A stretch of 64,000 bases of DNA from Streptomyces sp. HUAS YS2 (GTDB taxonomy: Bacteria; Actinomycetota; Actinomycetes; Streptomycetales; Streptomycetaceae), in assembly GCF_033343995.1 (NCBI RefSeq), contig NZ_CP137573.1:7597001-7661000 (forward strand). The letters are read 5' to 3'. The translations under genes were made by a program, and so were the position numbers. The notes beneath the pieces are model-generated. The model did no database searches, had not been told where the DNA came from, and saw only the letters and a list, made by a program, of their open reading frames with translations. Positions 43,942-52,141 of this stretch are shown here, in pieces; position 1 is the first letter of the stretch; every line of letters begins with the position of its first letter.

Positions 43942-44352
43942 ATGCTGCGAGGACCCGCCACCGTCAACATCTGGGCCGACGACGTCGAGGCCGCCAAGGA
44001 CTGGTACGCCGAAGTGCTGGACGTCCAGCCCTACTTCGAGCGCCCCGGCAACGGCGCCCCGGCCGCGTACTACGAGTTCAGGATCGGCGACCGGCAGACC
44101 GAACTCGGCATCATCGATCGCCGCTTCGCCCCGCCCACCGCGGCGACGAGCCCCGGGGGAGCGGTCCTCCACTGGCACGTCGACGACGTGTCGGCCGCCC
44201 TGGAGCGCCTGCTGGCGCTCGGCGCGACTCCGTACATGCCGCTCACCGAGTACGGCCCCGGCTTCGTCACGGCCTCAGTGACCGACCCGTTCGGCAACGT
44301 CCTCGGCATCATGTACAACAAGCACTACCTGGAGATCCTGGGCGACGAGTGA
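43942..44352 (+). CDS. VOC (glyoxalase/bleomycin-resistance) superfamily protein
   Basis: A 136-residue protein with the paired beta-alpha-beta-beta-beta units of the VOC fold: VNIWADDVEAAKDWYAEVL, AYYEFRIGDRQTELGIID, VLHWHVDDVSAALERLLALGA and TDPFGNVLGIMYNKHY. Metal ligands of this superfamily would be the His in HWHVDD and the Glu-type residue near the end. It could be an isomerase, a dioxygenase or a drug-binding protein. It has a regulator of its own across the inverted repeat. Confidence 0.88.
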   Translation: MLRGPATVNIWADDVEAAKDWYAEVLDVQPYFERPGNGAPAAYYEFRIGDRQTELGIIDRRFAPPTAATSPGGAVLHWHVDDVSAALERLLALGATPYMPLTEYGPGFVTASVTDPFGNVLGIMYNKHYLEILGDE

Positions 44353-44373
44353 GCGGACGGGGCGGCCGCAGGG

Positions 44374-45621
44374 TCAGCCGGCCGGTGTCAGCCGGACGGG
44401 CAGGGCGTCGTGACCGTTGCTGATCAGCGACGGCAGGGGGCGCAACTCATGTGCCTCCACCGTCAGTTCGGCGTCGGGGAAGCGCTCGAAGAACGCGGCC
44501 AGGGCCGTGGCGACCTCCAGGCGCGCCAGCGGCGCGCCCAGACAGAAGTGGACGCCGTGCCCGAAGGCCAGGTGGTCCATGTGCGTACGGGTGACGTCGA
44601 ACGCGTCGGCGTCCGGGCCGTGCCAGTCGGGGTGTCGGTTGGCCGCGGCGTACGAGGCGAGGATCGCCTCGCCCTTGGCGATCAGCTGCCCGTCGGGCAG
44701 GGCGATGTCGGTGAGGGCGTAGCGCAACGGAAGGTGCGCGACTGCGGGTTCGTGCCGCAGCGTCTCCTCGACGACATCGTCCCAGGCCGCCCGCCCCGAC
44801 CGCACGTGGTCGAGCTGGTCCCGGTCGAGGAGCAGGGCGGTGATCGCCTGGTCGATGACGTTCAGCGTCGTCTCGTATCCGGCGCTGATCATCAGCAGCA
44901 GCGTGTCGCGCAACTCGGCGTCCGTGAGCGCGGATCCCTCCTCGTCCCGCGTCCCCACGAGGAACGACGTCATGTCGCCGTCGCCGTCGCCGTCGCCCGC
45001 GCTCGCCTCGTCGCGCTTCGTCGCGACGAGCGCCGCGAGGACCTCGTACAGCCGCGCGGTGTTGGCCATCTGCTCGTCGTGCGTCAGCGTCGTGTCGAAG
45101 ACCGCGTCGACGAGCCCGCCGAAGTCCGCGCGCCGCTCCGCCGGTACGCCCATCAGGTGGCCGATCACCGCGATGGGCAGCGGTCGCGCGAACCGCTCGC
45201 GCAGGTCCACGACCGTGCCCGGCGGGAGCGCGGCGCACGCGTCGAGCAGTCCGGCGGCCAGCTCCTCGACGGTCGCCCGCAGGTCGGCCACACGGCGCGC
45301 GCTGAACGCGGGGGCGATCAGCCGCCGCAGCCGCCGGTGATCCGCGCCGTACGCCGTGAACATGTTCTCCACCGCGATCCACAGGGCGAGCGGCCAGGAC
45401 TGCACGACCTCCCCGAAGGCGGGCCAGTGCGCCCGGGCGTCCTTGGAGACGTCGGGACTGGTCAGCAGCCGCTTCAGCTGGACGGGGTCGGTGACCGCCC
45501 ACGCCTGCACGCCCAGTACGTCGACGCGGGCCGCGCAGCCCCGGGCGCGCAGCAGCCGGTGCTCGGCGTGCCGGCCGGCGCCGGTGGGGTCGAGGACGAG
45601 GGGCGTCTCGGGCTGCGTCAC
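44374..45621 (-). CDS. Cytochrome P450
   Basis: A 415-residue bacterial class I P450, of full normal length. The oxygen-binding I-helix is LMISAGYETTLNVID, the K-helix EETLRHEP has a normal ExxR, and the haem loop is FGHGVHFCLGAPLARLE. The C-helix shows AYGADHRRLRRLI. It needs a ferredoxin and reductase supplied elsewhere. A small Asp-Gly repeat (GDGDGDGD) sits in a loop. The GTG at 45621 has AAGGAG six bases upstream. The substrate is unknown; no biosynthetic cluster surrounds it. Confidence 0.93.
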   Translation of the reverse strand: MTQPETPLVLDPTGAGRHAEHRLLRARGCAARVDVLGVQAWAVTDPVQLKRLLTSPDVSKDARAHWPAFGEVVQSWPLALWIAVENMFTAYGADHRRLRRLIAPAFSARRVADLRATVEELAAGLLDACAALPPGTVVDLRERFARPLPIAVIGHLMGVPAERRADFGGLVDAVFDTTLTHDEQMANTARLYEVLAALVATKRDEASAGDGDGDGDMTSFLVGTRDEEGSALTDAELRDTLLLMISAGYETTLNVIDQAITALLLDRDQLDHVRSGRAAWDDVVEETLRHEPAVAHLPLRYALTDIALPDGQLIAKGEAILASYAAANRHPDWHGPDADAFDVTRTHMDHLAFGHGVHFCLGAPLARLEVATALAAFFERFPDAELTVEAHELRPLPSLISNGHDALPVRLTPAG

Positions 45622-45855
45622 GGCGGTCTCCTTCGACGGGACGGCAGGGGTTCGACGGGGCGGGAGGGGAGCGGGCACGCCGTCCCGCGGCCGCCGTCCC
45701 GCGGCCACAGTCCCGTGGGGGACGTCGTCCCGCGCGCTCGCCCGCAGTCTTGTCCGCTGCCCAGCGCCCTACAAGGGCCGGTTCTCGGCCACCGGTGGCC
45801 GACGCGCCTACCGGCCAGTCGCGGAACCACCGCTCGCGTCGAAACCGCCCGCCCT

Positions 45856-46578
45856 TCACGTCAGCACCACGCACCCCTGCCGCTCCAGCCGCTTCACCAG
45901 CGGCAGCGCGGGGTCGATGCCGTTCCACCGCAGGTCCAGCTTCTCAAGCGACGGCAGCGAGGCGAGCCAGTCCGGCAGCGCCCGAACCCTGTTGCCGCGC
46001 AGGTCGATCCGGCGCAGCATCGGCAGTCCGGCCAGTGCCCCGGGCACGGCGGCGAACGCGTTCTCGCGCAGCTCCAGTTCGCGCAGCTCACGCAGCTCGG
46101 CCACCGAGGGTGGCAGCCCCGTGAGCGCGTTGCCGCGCAGCCACAGCTCGCGCAGAGCGTGCAGCCGTCCCATCGAACCGGGCAGTGACGTCAGCCGGTT
46201 GTGCTGGGCCCGGAGCTCGACGAGCCCCGTCATGTCGCCGAGGGGCTCGGGCAGTTCGGCGAGTTGGTTCTCGCCCACGTTCAGGTACCGCAGCCGCGTC
46301 AATCTCCCCAGGGACGAAGGCAGTTCCGCCAGCCGGTTGTCGTGCAGGTACAGGAAGTCGGAGAGGCCGACCAGTTCGCCCAGTTCCTCCGGCAGCTTCA
46401 CGAGCGCGTTGTGTCCCAGGTCGAGCGTGCGCAGCTCGCCGAGCCGTCCGACCTTCGGCGAGAGCTCCGTGAGGCCGTTGTCCGCGAGGATCAGCACCCG
46501 TAGCCCGCTCCGCTCCCAGACGGATTCCGGCACCTCGCCCAGCCCCGCGCGCCACAGGTTCAGCTCTTCGTCAGCCAC
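45856..46578 (-). CDS. Leucine-rich repeat protein
   Basis: A 240-residue protein consisting almost entirely of 8-9 leucine-rich repeats of 23 residues of the bacterial type (LRTLDLGHNALVKLPEELGEL and following), capped at both ends. It has no signal peptide, so it is cytoplasmic. LRR proteins bind partner proteins. The GTG start has GGAAGGGTC upstream. It is divergent from the large secreted hydrolase, 165 bp away. Confidence 0.92.
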   Translation of the reverse strand: MADEELNLWRAGLGEVPESVWERSGLRVLILADNGLTELSPKVGRLGELRTLDLGHNALVKLPEELGELVGLSDFLYLHDNRLAELPSSLGRLTRLRYLNVGENQLAELPEPLGDMTGLVELRAQHNRLTSLPGSMGRLHALRELWLRGNALTGLPPSVAELRELRELELRENAFAAVPGALAGLPMLRRIDLRGNRVRALPDWLASLPSLEKLDLRWNGIDPALPLVKRLERQGCVVLT

Positions 46579-46743
46579 CGCGTTCGACCCTTCCGTACGT
46601 CCCGCACATCACGAACAAGCCCATCCGCTTTCCGTCCCCGCCACGAGGCAACCCCGTACCGCCCGTTGACATCCTCCGGGGCGAGAGGGGCGCCTGGGGG
46701 AACATGACGCGCCCCGACGAGACCGACGACGAGGAACACCATC

Positions 46744-49644
46744 TTGATACGTGTGACACACGGGGCACGTGTTGCGGCGATTGCCGTGGCCTTACTGGCC
46801 CTGGGGACGGCGTCACCGGGACCGGCGTACGCGCAGCCGTCGCCGCCCGGCGGCCCGTCGAAGGCCGCGAGCACCGGCCGGGGAACGGACGCCGACCTGC
46901 CGAAGGGGTGGCGGGTCGAGGGGGCGGGCGACGAACGGCGACTGGTCTGGACGGCGCCGAAGCGAGTGCCGATGGGGGATGCCCGGGTCGAGTTCTACGC
47001 CGGTGACCGCCTGCTCGGCCGCCCCACGGCGGACCGCGACATGCGCTCCTTCCGACTGCCCCTGGACGGGACGGAGATCGGCGCGCCCGGCGGGCTGCGC
47101 GTGCTGGCCGGTGGCCGCCGCATGGACGCGGCCGGCACGGCCACGCCCCCGCCGCGCTCCGGCTACCGCGCCCCCGTGGCCCCACGGCAGGAGGCCCCGC
47201 TTCCCGCCAACGACGTCGACCCCGGTGTCCCCGGCGCGTACCGCACCGTCACCGGCGAGTACGACCTCCCCGCGGTGCGGCTCCCCGGCTTCCCGAAGCC
47301 GGTCGAGATGCGTGCCACGGTGGTGGGCCCGACCGACGCGCCCGGGAAGCGCCCGGTGGCGCTGTTGCTGCACGGCCGCCACTACACCTGCTTCGGCGCC
47401 GATGGCGAGCAGTCCATCGACTGGCCCTGCGCCGGCGGACTCAAGCCGGTGCCCAGCCACCGCGGCTATCTGCAGAGCCAGAAACTCCTCGCCTCCCAGG
47501 GTTACGTGACCCTGTCCATCTCCGCCAACGGCATCAACGGCCAGGACGACCGCGCCGACGACGGCGGCGCGCAGGCCCGTTCCTCCCTGGTCCGGCTGCA
47601 CCTCTCCCGCTGGGCCGACTGGTCCGCCGACCCGGCCGGCGCACCCGCCGCCGTACGCGCGGTCTCCCCGGCCGACCTGTCCCGGGTGCTGCTCGTCGGC
47701 CACTCGCGCGGTGGCGAGGGCGTCAACCGGGCCGCGCTCGACAGCCTCTACGCGCCGCCCGCCGACCAGGACGGCGCCCCGGGCCGGGCGCGCTGGACCA
47801 TCCGCGGCAACGTCCTGATCGGTCCGACGATCTTCGGTCAGAACCCGGTCCCCGACGTGGCGTCCCTGACCCTCCTGCCCGGTTGCGACGGCGACGTGTC
47901 CGATCTCCAGGGCCAGATCTACGTCGACGGGACGCGCGGCATCAGCAAGGGCGCCGCGCTGCACAGTGCCGCGTACGTGCTCGGCGCCAACCACAACTTC
48001 TTCAACACCGAGTGGACCCCCGGCCAGGCCGAGGCGCCGGCGGACGACGACTTCTGGTCGGACGACACGCCCGACCCGGTCTGCTCGCCGGGCACGCGTA
48101 CGCGGCTGACGGCTGCCCAGCAGCAGACTGCCGGCGCCACGTACATCGCCGCTGCCGCCCGGCTGTTCGTCGCCCGTGACGACAAGGTCCGTCCGCTCCT
48201 GGACGGCACCGGCCGCCGCGCGCCCTCGGCCGGACCCGCGCGGGTGCTCACCCACGCCGTCGGCGGGAACCGCACGTCGGCCTTCCTGCCCGGCCCCTCG
48301 GTGAAGGTCACCGGCGGCGGCCGGCTGTGCGCCCAGATCGACCCGGATCCGAACCGTTCCTGCCTGCGGTCCGGCGAGCACGGCCAGTCGCCGCACTTCG
48401 CCGGCTGGGAGACCTCCCCGGAGCCGGGCCGCGACGCCGTCGCGCTGCGCTGGCCGAACCAACGGCCGACGCCGGGCACGCACCCGGGAACTCGGCAGCC
48501 CATCGCGCCCGAGGCGGGTTCCGCCACGGACGCGCCGGCGGTCCCTGTCGGCGTCCCGGTCTTCGTCCGCGCCGTCCGTCCCGTCTCCTTCGCGGCCGCG
48601 GACGACCTCGCCCTGCGGGTGATCGTCCCGCCCAACTCCACCAGCACCACGCTGCACGTCGCGGTCGCCGACGCCGCCGGGCGGCGCGCCGCGCTGGGCC
48701 GGGTCGACATCGACGGGCTCCCCGGCACCGCGCGCACCGCCTCGTACTGGGGCCGCGAACTCCGTGTCCCGCTGACCGCCGCCCGCCGGGCCGGGCTGGA
48801 CCTGACCCGGATCGGGACCCTGGAGCTCCGGCCGCAGGGCCGAGGCGGCCAGGCCTGGCTGATGGACGCCTGGGGCTGGCGCCCCGGCACGCCCGCGGTC
48901 CGCCCGGCGGCGATGCCGCGCATCGACATCGGCCGGCTGACGGTCGACGAGGGCGACTCGGGCGAGCGGACCGTCCGGATCCCGGTGCAGGTCTCCGGAT
49001 CCGGCAGCGGTCGGGTACGGCTGTTCGTGCCCCGGCCCGGCAGCGACGAGGTCACCTCGCGGATCGTGACGGTGCGTCAGGGAGTCACGGACATCGACCT
49101 TCCGGTGACCGTCCGCGGCAACACCCGCTACGGCTACGACGAGACGCGGGACGCCTTCGTCAAGGCGGTCGGCGGCGCGATCGTCGGCTCGCACCGCGGC
49201 GGCGTGACCGTACGGAACGACGACCCGATGCCGAAGGCCAAGCTCACGCCGGTCGCGGCCGACGTCACCGAGGGCCGCAGCCTGACGTGGCGCATGACGC
49301 TGTCCGCGCCCGCGGACGTCGAGATCTCGGGCGAGTTCGGGTTCCTGCCGGTGACGGCGGGGACGGAGCTGTCCACGCTGGACGTCGACAAGCGCTGGCT
49401 GGCGGACAACTTCGGCCGGTCGCCGAGCCCCGCCCGGCCGCTTTCCTCGCTGGGGGAGGGGACGTACCTCCTGATCCGCGTGCCCGCCGGCCGGACGAGC
49501 GCCGACGTGCACGTGCCGACCGTCGCGGACGAGGCGCGCGAGTCCGCCGAGACGCTGCGGGCCCGGCTGACCACGTACGACGACGTCACCTGGGAGCCGC
49601 ACCACGGTCCGGCAGTCACCGGCACCGTGCGCGACGCCTCCTGA
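46744..49644 (+). CDS. Large secreted alpha/beta hydrolase with Calx-beta-like modules
   Basis: A 966-residue exported protein. A signal peptide (to about residue 30, AYA) precedes a beta-rich N-terminal domain. The catalytic domain has the nucleophile elbow GHSRGGEG and a family-typical opening VALLLHGRHYTC; GANHNFFNTEW may give the His. The C-terminal 250 residues (IDIGRLTVDEGDSGERTVRIPVQVSG and a second copy VAADVTEGRSLTWRMTLSAPA) resemble two Calx-beta modules. The TTG start has GAGGAA upstream. It could hydrolyse an ester polymer or glycan-linked substrate outside the cell. Confidence 0.82.
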   Translation: MIRVTHGARVAAIAVALLALGTASPGPAYAQPSPPGGPSKAASTGRGTDADLPKGWRVEGAGDERRLVWTAPKRVPMGDARVEFYAGDRLLGRPTADRDMRSFRLPLDGTEIGAPGGLRVLAGGRRMDAAGTATPPPRSGYRAPVAPRQEAPLPANDVDPGVPGAYRTVTGEYDLPAVRLPGFPKPVEMRATVVGPTDAPGKRPVALLLHGRHYTCFGADGEQSIDWPCAGGLKPVPSHRGYLQSQKLLASQGYVTLSISANGINGQDDRADDGGAQARSSLVRLHLSRWADWSADPAGAPAAVRAVSPADLSRVLLVGHSRGGEGVNRAALDSLYAPPADQDGAPGRARWTIRGNVLIGPTIFGQNPVPDVASLTLLPGCDGDVSDLQGQIYVDGTRGISKGAALHSAAYVLGANHNFFNTEWTPGQAEAPADDDFWSDDTPDPVCSPGTRTRLTAAQQQTAGATYIAAAARLFVARDDKVRPLLDGTGRRAPSAGPARVLTHAVGGNRTSAFLPGPSVKVTGGGRLCAQIDPDPNRSCLRSGEHGQSPHFAGWETSPEPGRDAVALRWPNQRPTPGTHPGTRQPIAPEAGSATDAPAVPVGVPVFVRAVRPVSFAAADDLALRVIVPPNSTSTTLHVAVADAAGRRAALGRVDIDGLPGTARTASYWGRELRVPLTAARRAGLDLTRIGTLELRPQGRGGQAWLMDAWGWRPGTPAVRPAAMPRIDIGRLTVDEGDSGERTVRIPVQVSGSGSGRVRLFVPRPGSDEVTSRIVTVRQGVTDIDLPVTVRGNTRYGYDETRDAFVKAVGGAIVGSHRGGVTVRNDDPMPKAKLTPVAADVTEGRSLTWRMTLSAPADVEISGEFGFLPVTAGTELSTLDVDKRWLADNFGRSPSPARPLSSLGEGTYLLIRVPAGRTSADVHVPTVADEARESAETLRARLTTYDDVTWEPHHGPAVTGTVRDAS

Positions 49645-49662
49645 CCCGTCCCGCACGGGCGT

Positions 49663-49692
49663 GGCGCCGGTTCCCCGCGGGGAACCGGCGCC
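49663..49692 (+). terminator. Very stable terminator hairpin
   Basis: A perfect 14-bp stem (49663-49676 with 49679-49692) leaves only the two bases GC between the arms, so the real loop takes up the innermost pairs; it lies 19 bp past the secreted hydrolase gene. Confidence 0.85.
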
Positions 49693-49747
49693 CACGTCGT
49701 CATATCCTCGCCCGGAGGGCGGGCAGGCCGAACGGAGGACGTACGAG

Positions 49748-50446
49748 GTGGCGGAGAACAGCAGGAGCGGCGGCACGGCGCAGGCGGCGGACGGCGGAGC
49801 GCGGACGACGCCGGCCTCGCTCAGCGCCCGGGCCCGGGACGCCGTCCTCCAGCGCATCGTCGACCGGCGCTACGAACAGGGCGCCCGGCTGGTGGAGCGC
49901 GAGGTCGCCGAGGAGCTGAGCATGTCCCGCGTCCCGGTGCGCGAGGCGCTGCGGGCGCTCGTCGCCGAGGGCCTGCTGGAGCTGCTGCCGCACAGCGGCG
50001 TACGGGTGCGGCGGTTGGAGCGGGCCGACGTGGAGCACCTGTACGAGGTGTGGGAACCGCTCACGATCCAGGCCACCCGGCTCGCCGCGCGCGCGGCGGC
50101 GGACGACTCCGAAGGGCTCGCCGCACTGGAGGCCACCCTGCGGCAGGCCGAGCGGGCCGCCGCCGAGGACGAGGGACCGCGGGAGGTCGCCGCGCACACC
50201 GCGTTTCACGAGGGTGTCGTCGCGATGTCGGGGAACCCGCTGCTCACCCGCACGATGGAGCAGCTCAGCTGGCAGCTCCGGCTCGTGTTCGGGATGCGTG
50301 AGGAGCCCGCGCACATGCGCGCCCAGCACGCCGAGATGTTCCGGCACATCGCCGCGGGCGACGTGGAAGCCGCGGCGGCCAGCACGCTGCTGCACGTACG
50401 GGACAGCCGCACGGTGGCGCTGCGCTCGCTGTTCGGGAACGACTGA
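49748..50446 (+). CDS. GntR family regulator (FadR/FCD type)
   Basis: A 232-residue regulator. The winged helix (LSARARDAVLQRIVDRRYEQGARLVEREVAEELSMSRVPVREALRALVAEGLLELLPHSGVRV) is a clear GntR domain. The C-terminal FCD domain has the metal/ligand pattern of D..., H... in RDVEHLYEVWEPL, HTAFHEGVV and HAEMFRHIAAGD. The GTG at 49748 has GGAGG seven bases upstream. Two mirrored TGGTATAC boxes lie between it and the first amidohydrolase, so it probably controls the exported enzymes; the ligand may be their substrate or product. Confidence 0.92.
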   Translation: MAENSRSGGTAQAADGGARTTPASLSARARDAVLQRIVDRRYEQGARLVEREVAEELSMSRVPVREALRALVAEGLLELLPHSGVRVRRLERADVEHLYEVWEPLTIQATRLAARAAADDSEGLAALEATLRQAERAAAEDEGPREVAAHTAFHEGVVAMSGNPLLTRTMEQLSWQLRLVFGMREEPAHMRAQHAEMFRHIAAGDVEAAAASTLLHVRDSRTVALRSLFGND

Positions 50447-50467
50447 GGTACTCGAGGGCCTCCGCTC

Positions 50468-50479
50468 TTTTGTATACCA
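50468..50479 (+). promoter_or_regulatory. GntR operator box 1 (TTTTGTATACCA)
   Basis: The 12-mer TTTTGTATACCA lies 22 bp behind the gntR stop. It contains the GTATAC core typical of FadR/FCD-type GntR sites. Confidence 0.65.
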
Positions 50480-50605
50480 GGTGGATCCAGGCCGCCTCGC
50501 ATGCGGGGTGCGCTGGACGGCTCTGGGGAGTCATCCGCTCCATTCCGACCCCGGAAGGGGCATTTCGGGCCGGTTGAAGGACACCCTTGTCCGATGTCCG
50601 GAGCT

Positions 50606-50617
50606 TGGTATACAAAA
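50606..50617 (+). promoter_or_regulatory. GntR operator box 2 (TGGTATACAAAA)
   Basis: The exact reverse complement of box 1, with centres 138 bp apart, 39 bp upstream of the first amidohydrolase start. Pairs of sites facing each other allow looping. Confidence 0.65.
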
Positions 50618-50655
50618 AGCGGGAGCCGTCGCCCCTACCTCCCCAAGGAGCTCCC

Positions 50656-51954
50656 ATGTGCGTCGAAGCCACGCCGCCGCCCCCCGGCAGGCTGACCCGC
50701 CGCGGCATCCTCGCCGGCGCGGCCGCGCTCGCGGGCACCGTGGCCGCGGCCGGCACCGCGGCCGCCGTCGCCCCGCCCGGCCTCTCGGCGACCGGCGCCG
50801 CCGGCCGGGCCTCCGGCGCAGGTCGCGGCGGCGACCTCGTGGTGGACGGCGGCACGCTCCTCGACCCGGCGACCGGCGAGGTCACCGAGGACGCCGTCCT
50901 CGTCATCACCGGCGGCGTCGTGAGCGCCGCGGGCCGCCGGGGGAGCGTCACCGTGCCCAGCGGCGTTCCGGTCCTCGCCGCCCACGGCCAGTGGGTGCTG
51001 CCCGGCCTCGTCGACGCGCACATCCACCTCAGCACCGCCGCCGAGGCCCGCGACGCGGTCCGCAAGGGCGCGACCAGCATCCGCAGCGGTTCCACGTCCT
51101 TCTACCAGGACATCGCCGTCCGCGAGATGGCCCGCCGCGCCCCCACCCTCGCGCCCCGCGTGAAGGCCGCCGGCGTCTTCGTCACCCCGGACCTCGGCGA
51201 CAGCGTGCTCGCCGACCCGGACCTCACCGACCTGGCCCTGCTCAAGGACGGGGTCCGCTCCGCCGAGGCGCTGCGCCGCGTCGTCGAGGTGAACCTGGAG
51301 CGCGGCGCCGACGTCGTCAAGACGCGCGTCAACGAGCGCGCCGGGCTCCCGGAGCAGGACCCGCTCGCCCAGGTGTACTCGTACGAGCAGCTCGCCGAGA
51401 TCGTGGCCGCAGCCCGGCGCGGCGGCAAGGGCGTCCTCTGCCACAGCTACAGCGAGAAGGGCTGCCACGACGCGGTCACGGCCGGCATCCGCTCCCTGGA
51501 GCACGGCGCGTTCGTCGGCGAGCGCACACTGCACGAGATGCGCCGCAGGGGTACGTACTTCACGCCGACGCTCGCCGCGATCGCCGGCATGATCGACTCC
51601 CCTGACCCGATCCTCGCCGAGCGCGGCCGGACCTACCTGCCCGTCCTCAAGCAGGCCGTCCTCGCCGCGCACGAGTTGGGCGTGCCGCTCGCCGCGGGCA
51701 CCGACTCGTCGGGCGGCAACGTCCGTCCCATCGGCCGCGAGGTGGAGCTGATGCGCGAGGCCGGCCTGTCCGCCATCGACGCGATCCGCACCGCCACCAC
51801 GGGTGCCGCGCGCCTGCTCGGCCTGGAGCGCACGGTGGGCCGGCTCGTCCGCGGCTTCGCCGGCGACGTCATCCTCGTCGACCGCGACCCGCTGGCCGAT
51901 GTGACCGTCCTGAAGCAGCCGGTCCGCGTCGTGCGCGCCGGTATCGCGGTCTGA
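50656..51954 (+). CDS. Tat-exported amidohydrolase 1
   Basis: A 432-residue metal-dependent hydrolase of the imidazolonepropionase/prolidase-like amidohydrolase branch. The twin-arginine signal RLTRRGILAGAAALAG is at about residues 12-27. The beta-barrel carries the metal pair DAHIHL, a Lys in DVVKTRV, a His in LCHSYS, a His in LEHGAF and an Asp in AAGTDSS. AAGGAG lies five bases before the ATG at 50656. It is probably regulated by the GntR through the boxes just upstream. It acts outside the cell on an unknown amide, cyclic amide or dipeptide. Confidence 0.9.
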   Translation: MCVEATPPPPGRLTRRGILAGAAALAGTVAAAGTAAAVAPPGLSATGAAGRASGAGRGGDLVVDGGTLLDPATGEVTEDAVLVITGGVVSAAGRRGSVTVPSGVPVLAAHGQWVLPGLVDAHIHLSTAAEARDAVRKGATSIRSGSTSFYQDIAVREMARRAPTLAPRVKAAGVFVTPDLGDSVLADPDLTDLALLKDGVRSAEALRRVVEVNLERGADVVKTRVNERAGLPEQDPLAQVYSYEQLAEIVAAARRGGKGVLCHSYSEKGCHDAVTAGIRSLEHGAFVGERTLHEMRRRGTYFTPTLAAIAGMIDSPDPILAERGRTYLPVLKQAVLAAHELGVPLAAGTDSSGGNVRPIGREVELMREAGLSAIDAIRTATTGAARLLGLERTVGRLVRGFAGDVILVDRDPLADVTVLKQPVRVVRAGIAV

Positions 51955-52040
51955 CCGACGCGCCCACTCGTGCGTACGGGGGACCTGACGCCCCCTACGT
52001 ACACGCGTGGGTGACGATCCGGAAGATCCGGACACGCAAG

Positions 52041-52123
52041 CGCCCCCACTTTCCCCCCGCGCCCCCACCTCCCCCCCCACGCCCCACCTCCCCCTCACCC
52101 CACTCCTCTCCCCTTCCCCTTTG
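52041..52123 (+). repeat. C-rich, almost purine-free tract
   Basis: Roughly 80 bases of runs of C with scattered A and T and very few G, just upstream of the second amidohydrolase. The complementary strand has several GGGG runs and could form G-quadruplex structures. Confidence 0.8.
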
Positions 52124-52141
52124 TCGAAGGAGCCCCGTTCC

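Noticed and set aside
46813..49857. 1014-codon frame opposite the secreted hydrolase
   Set aside because: No motif; composition shows it is the antisense of the real gene.
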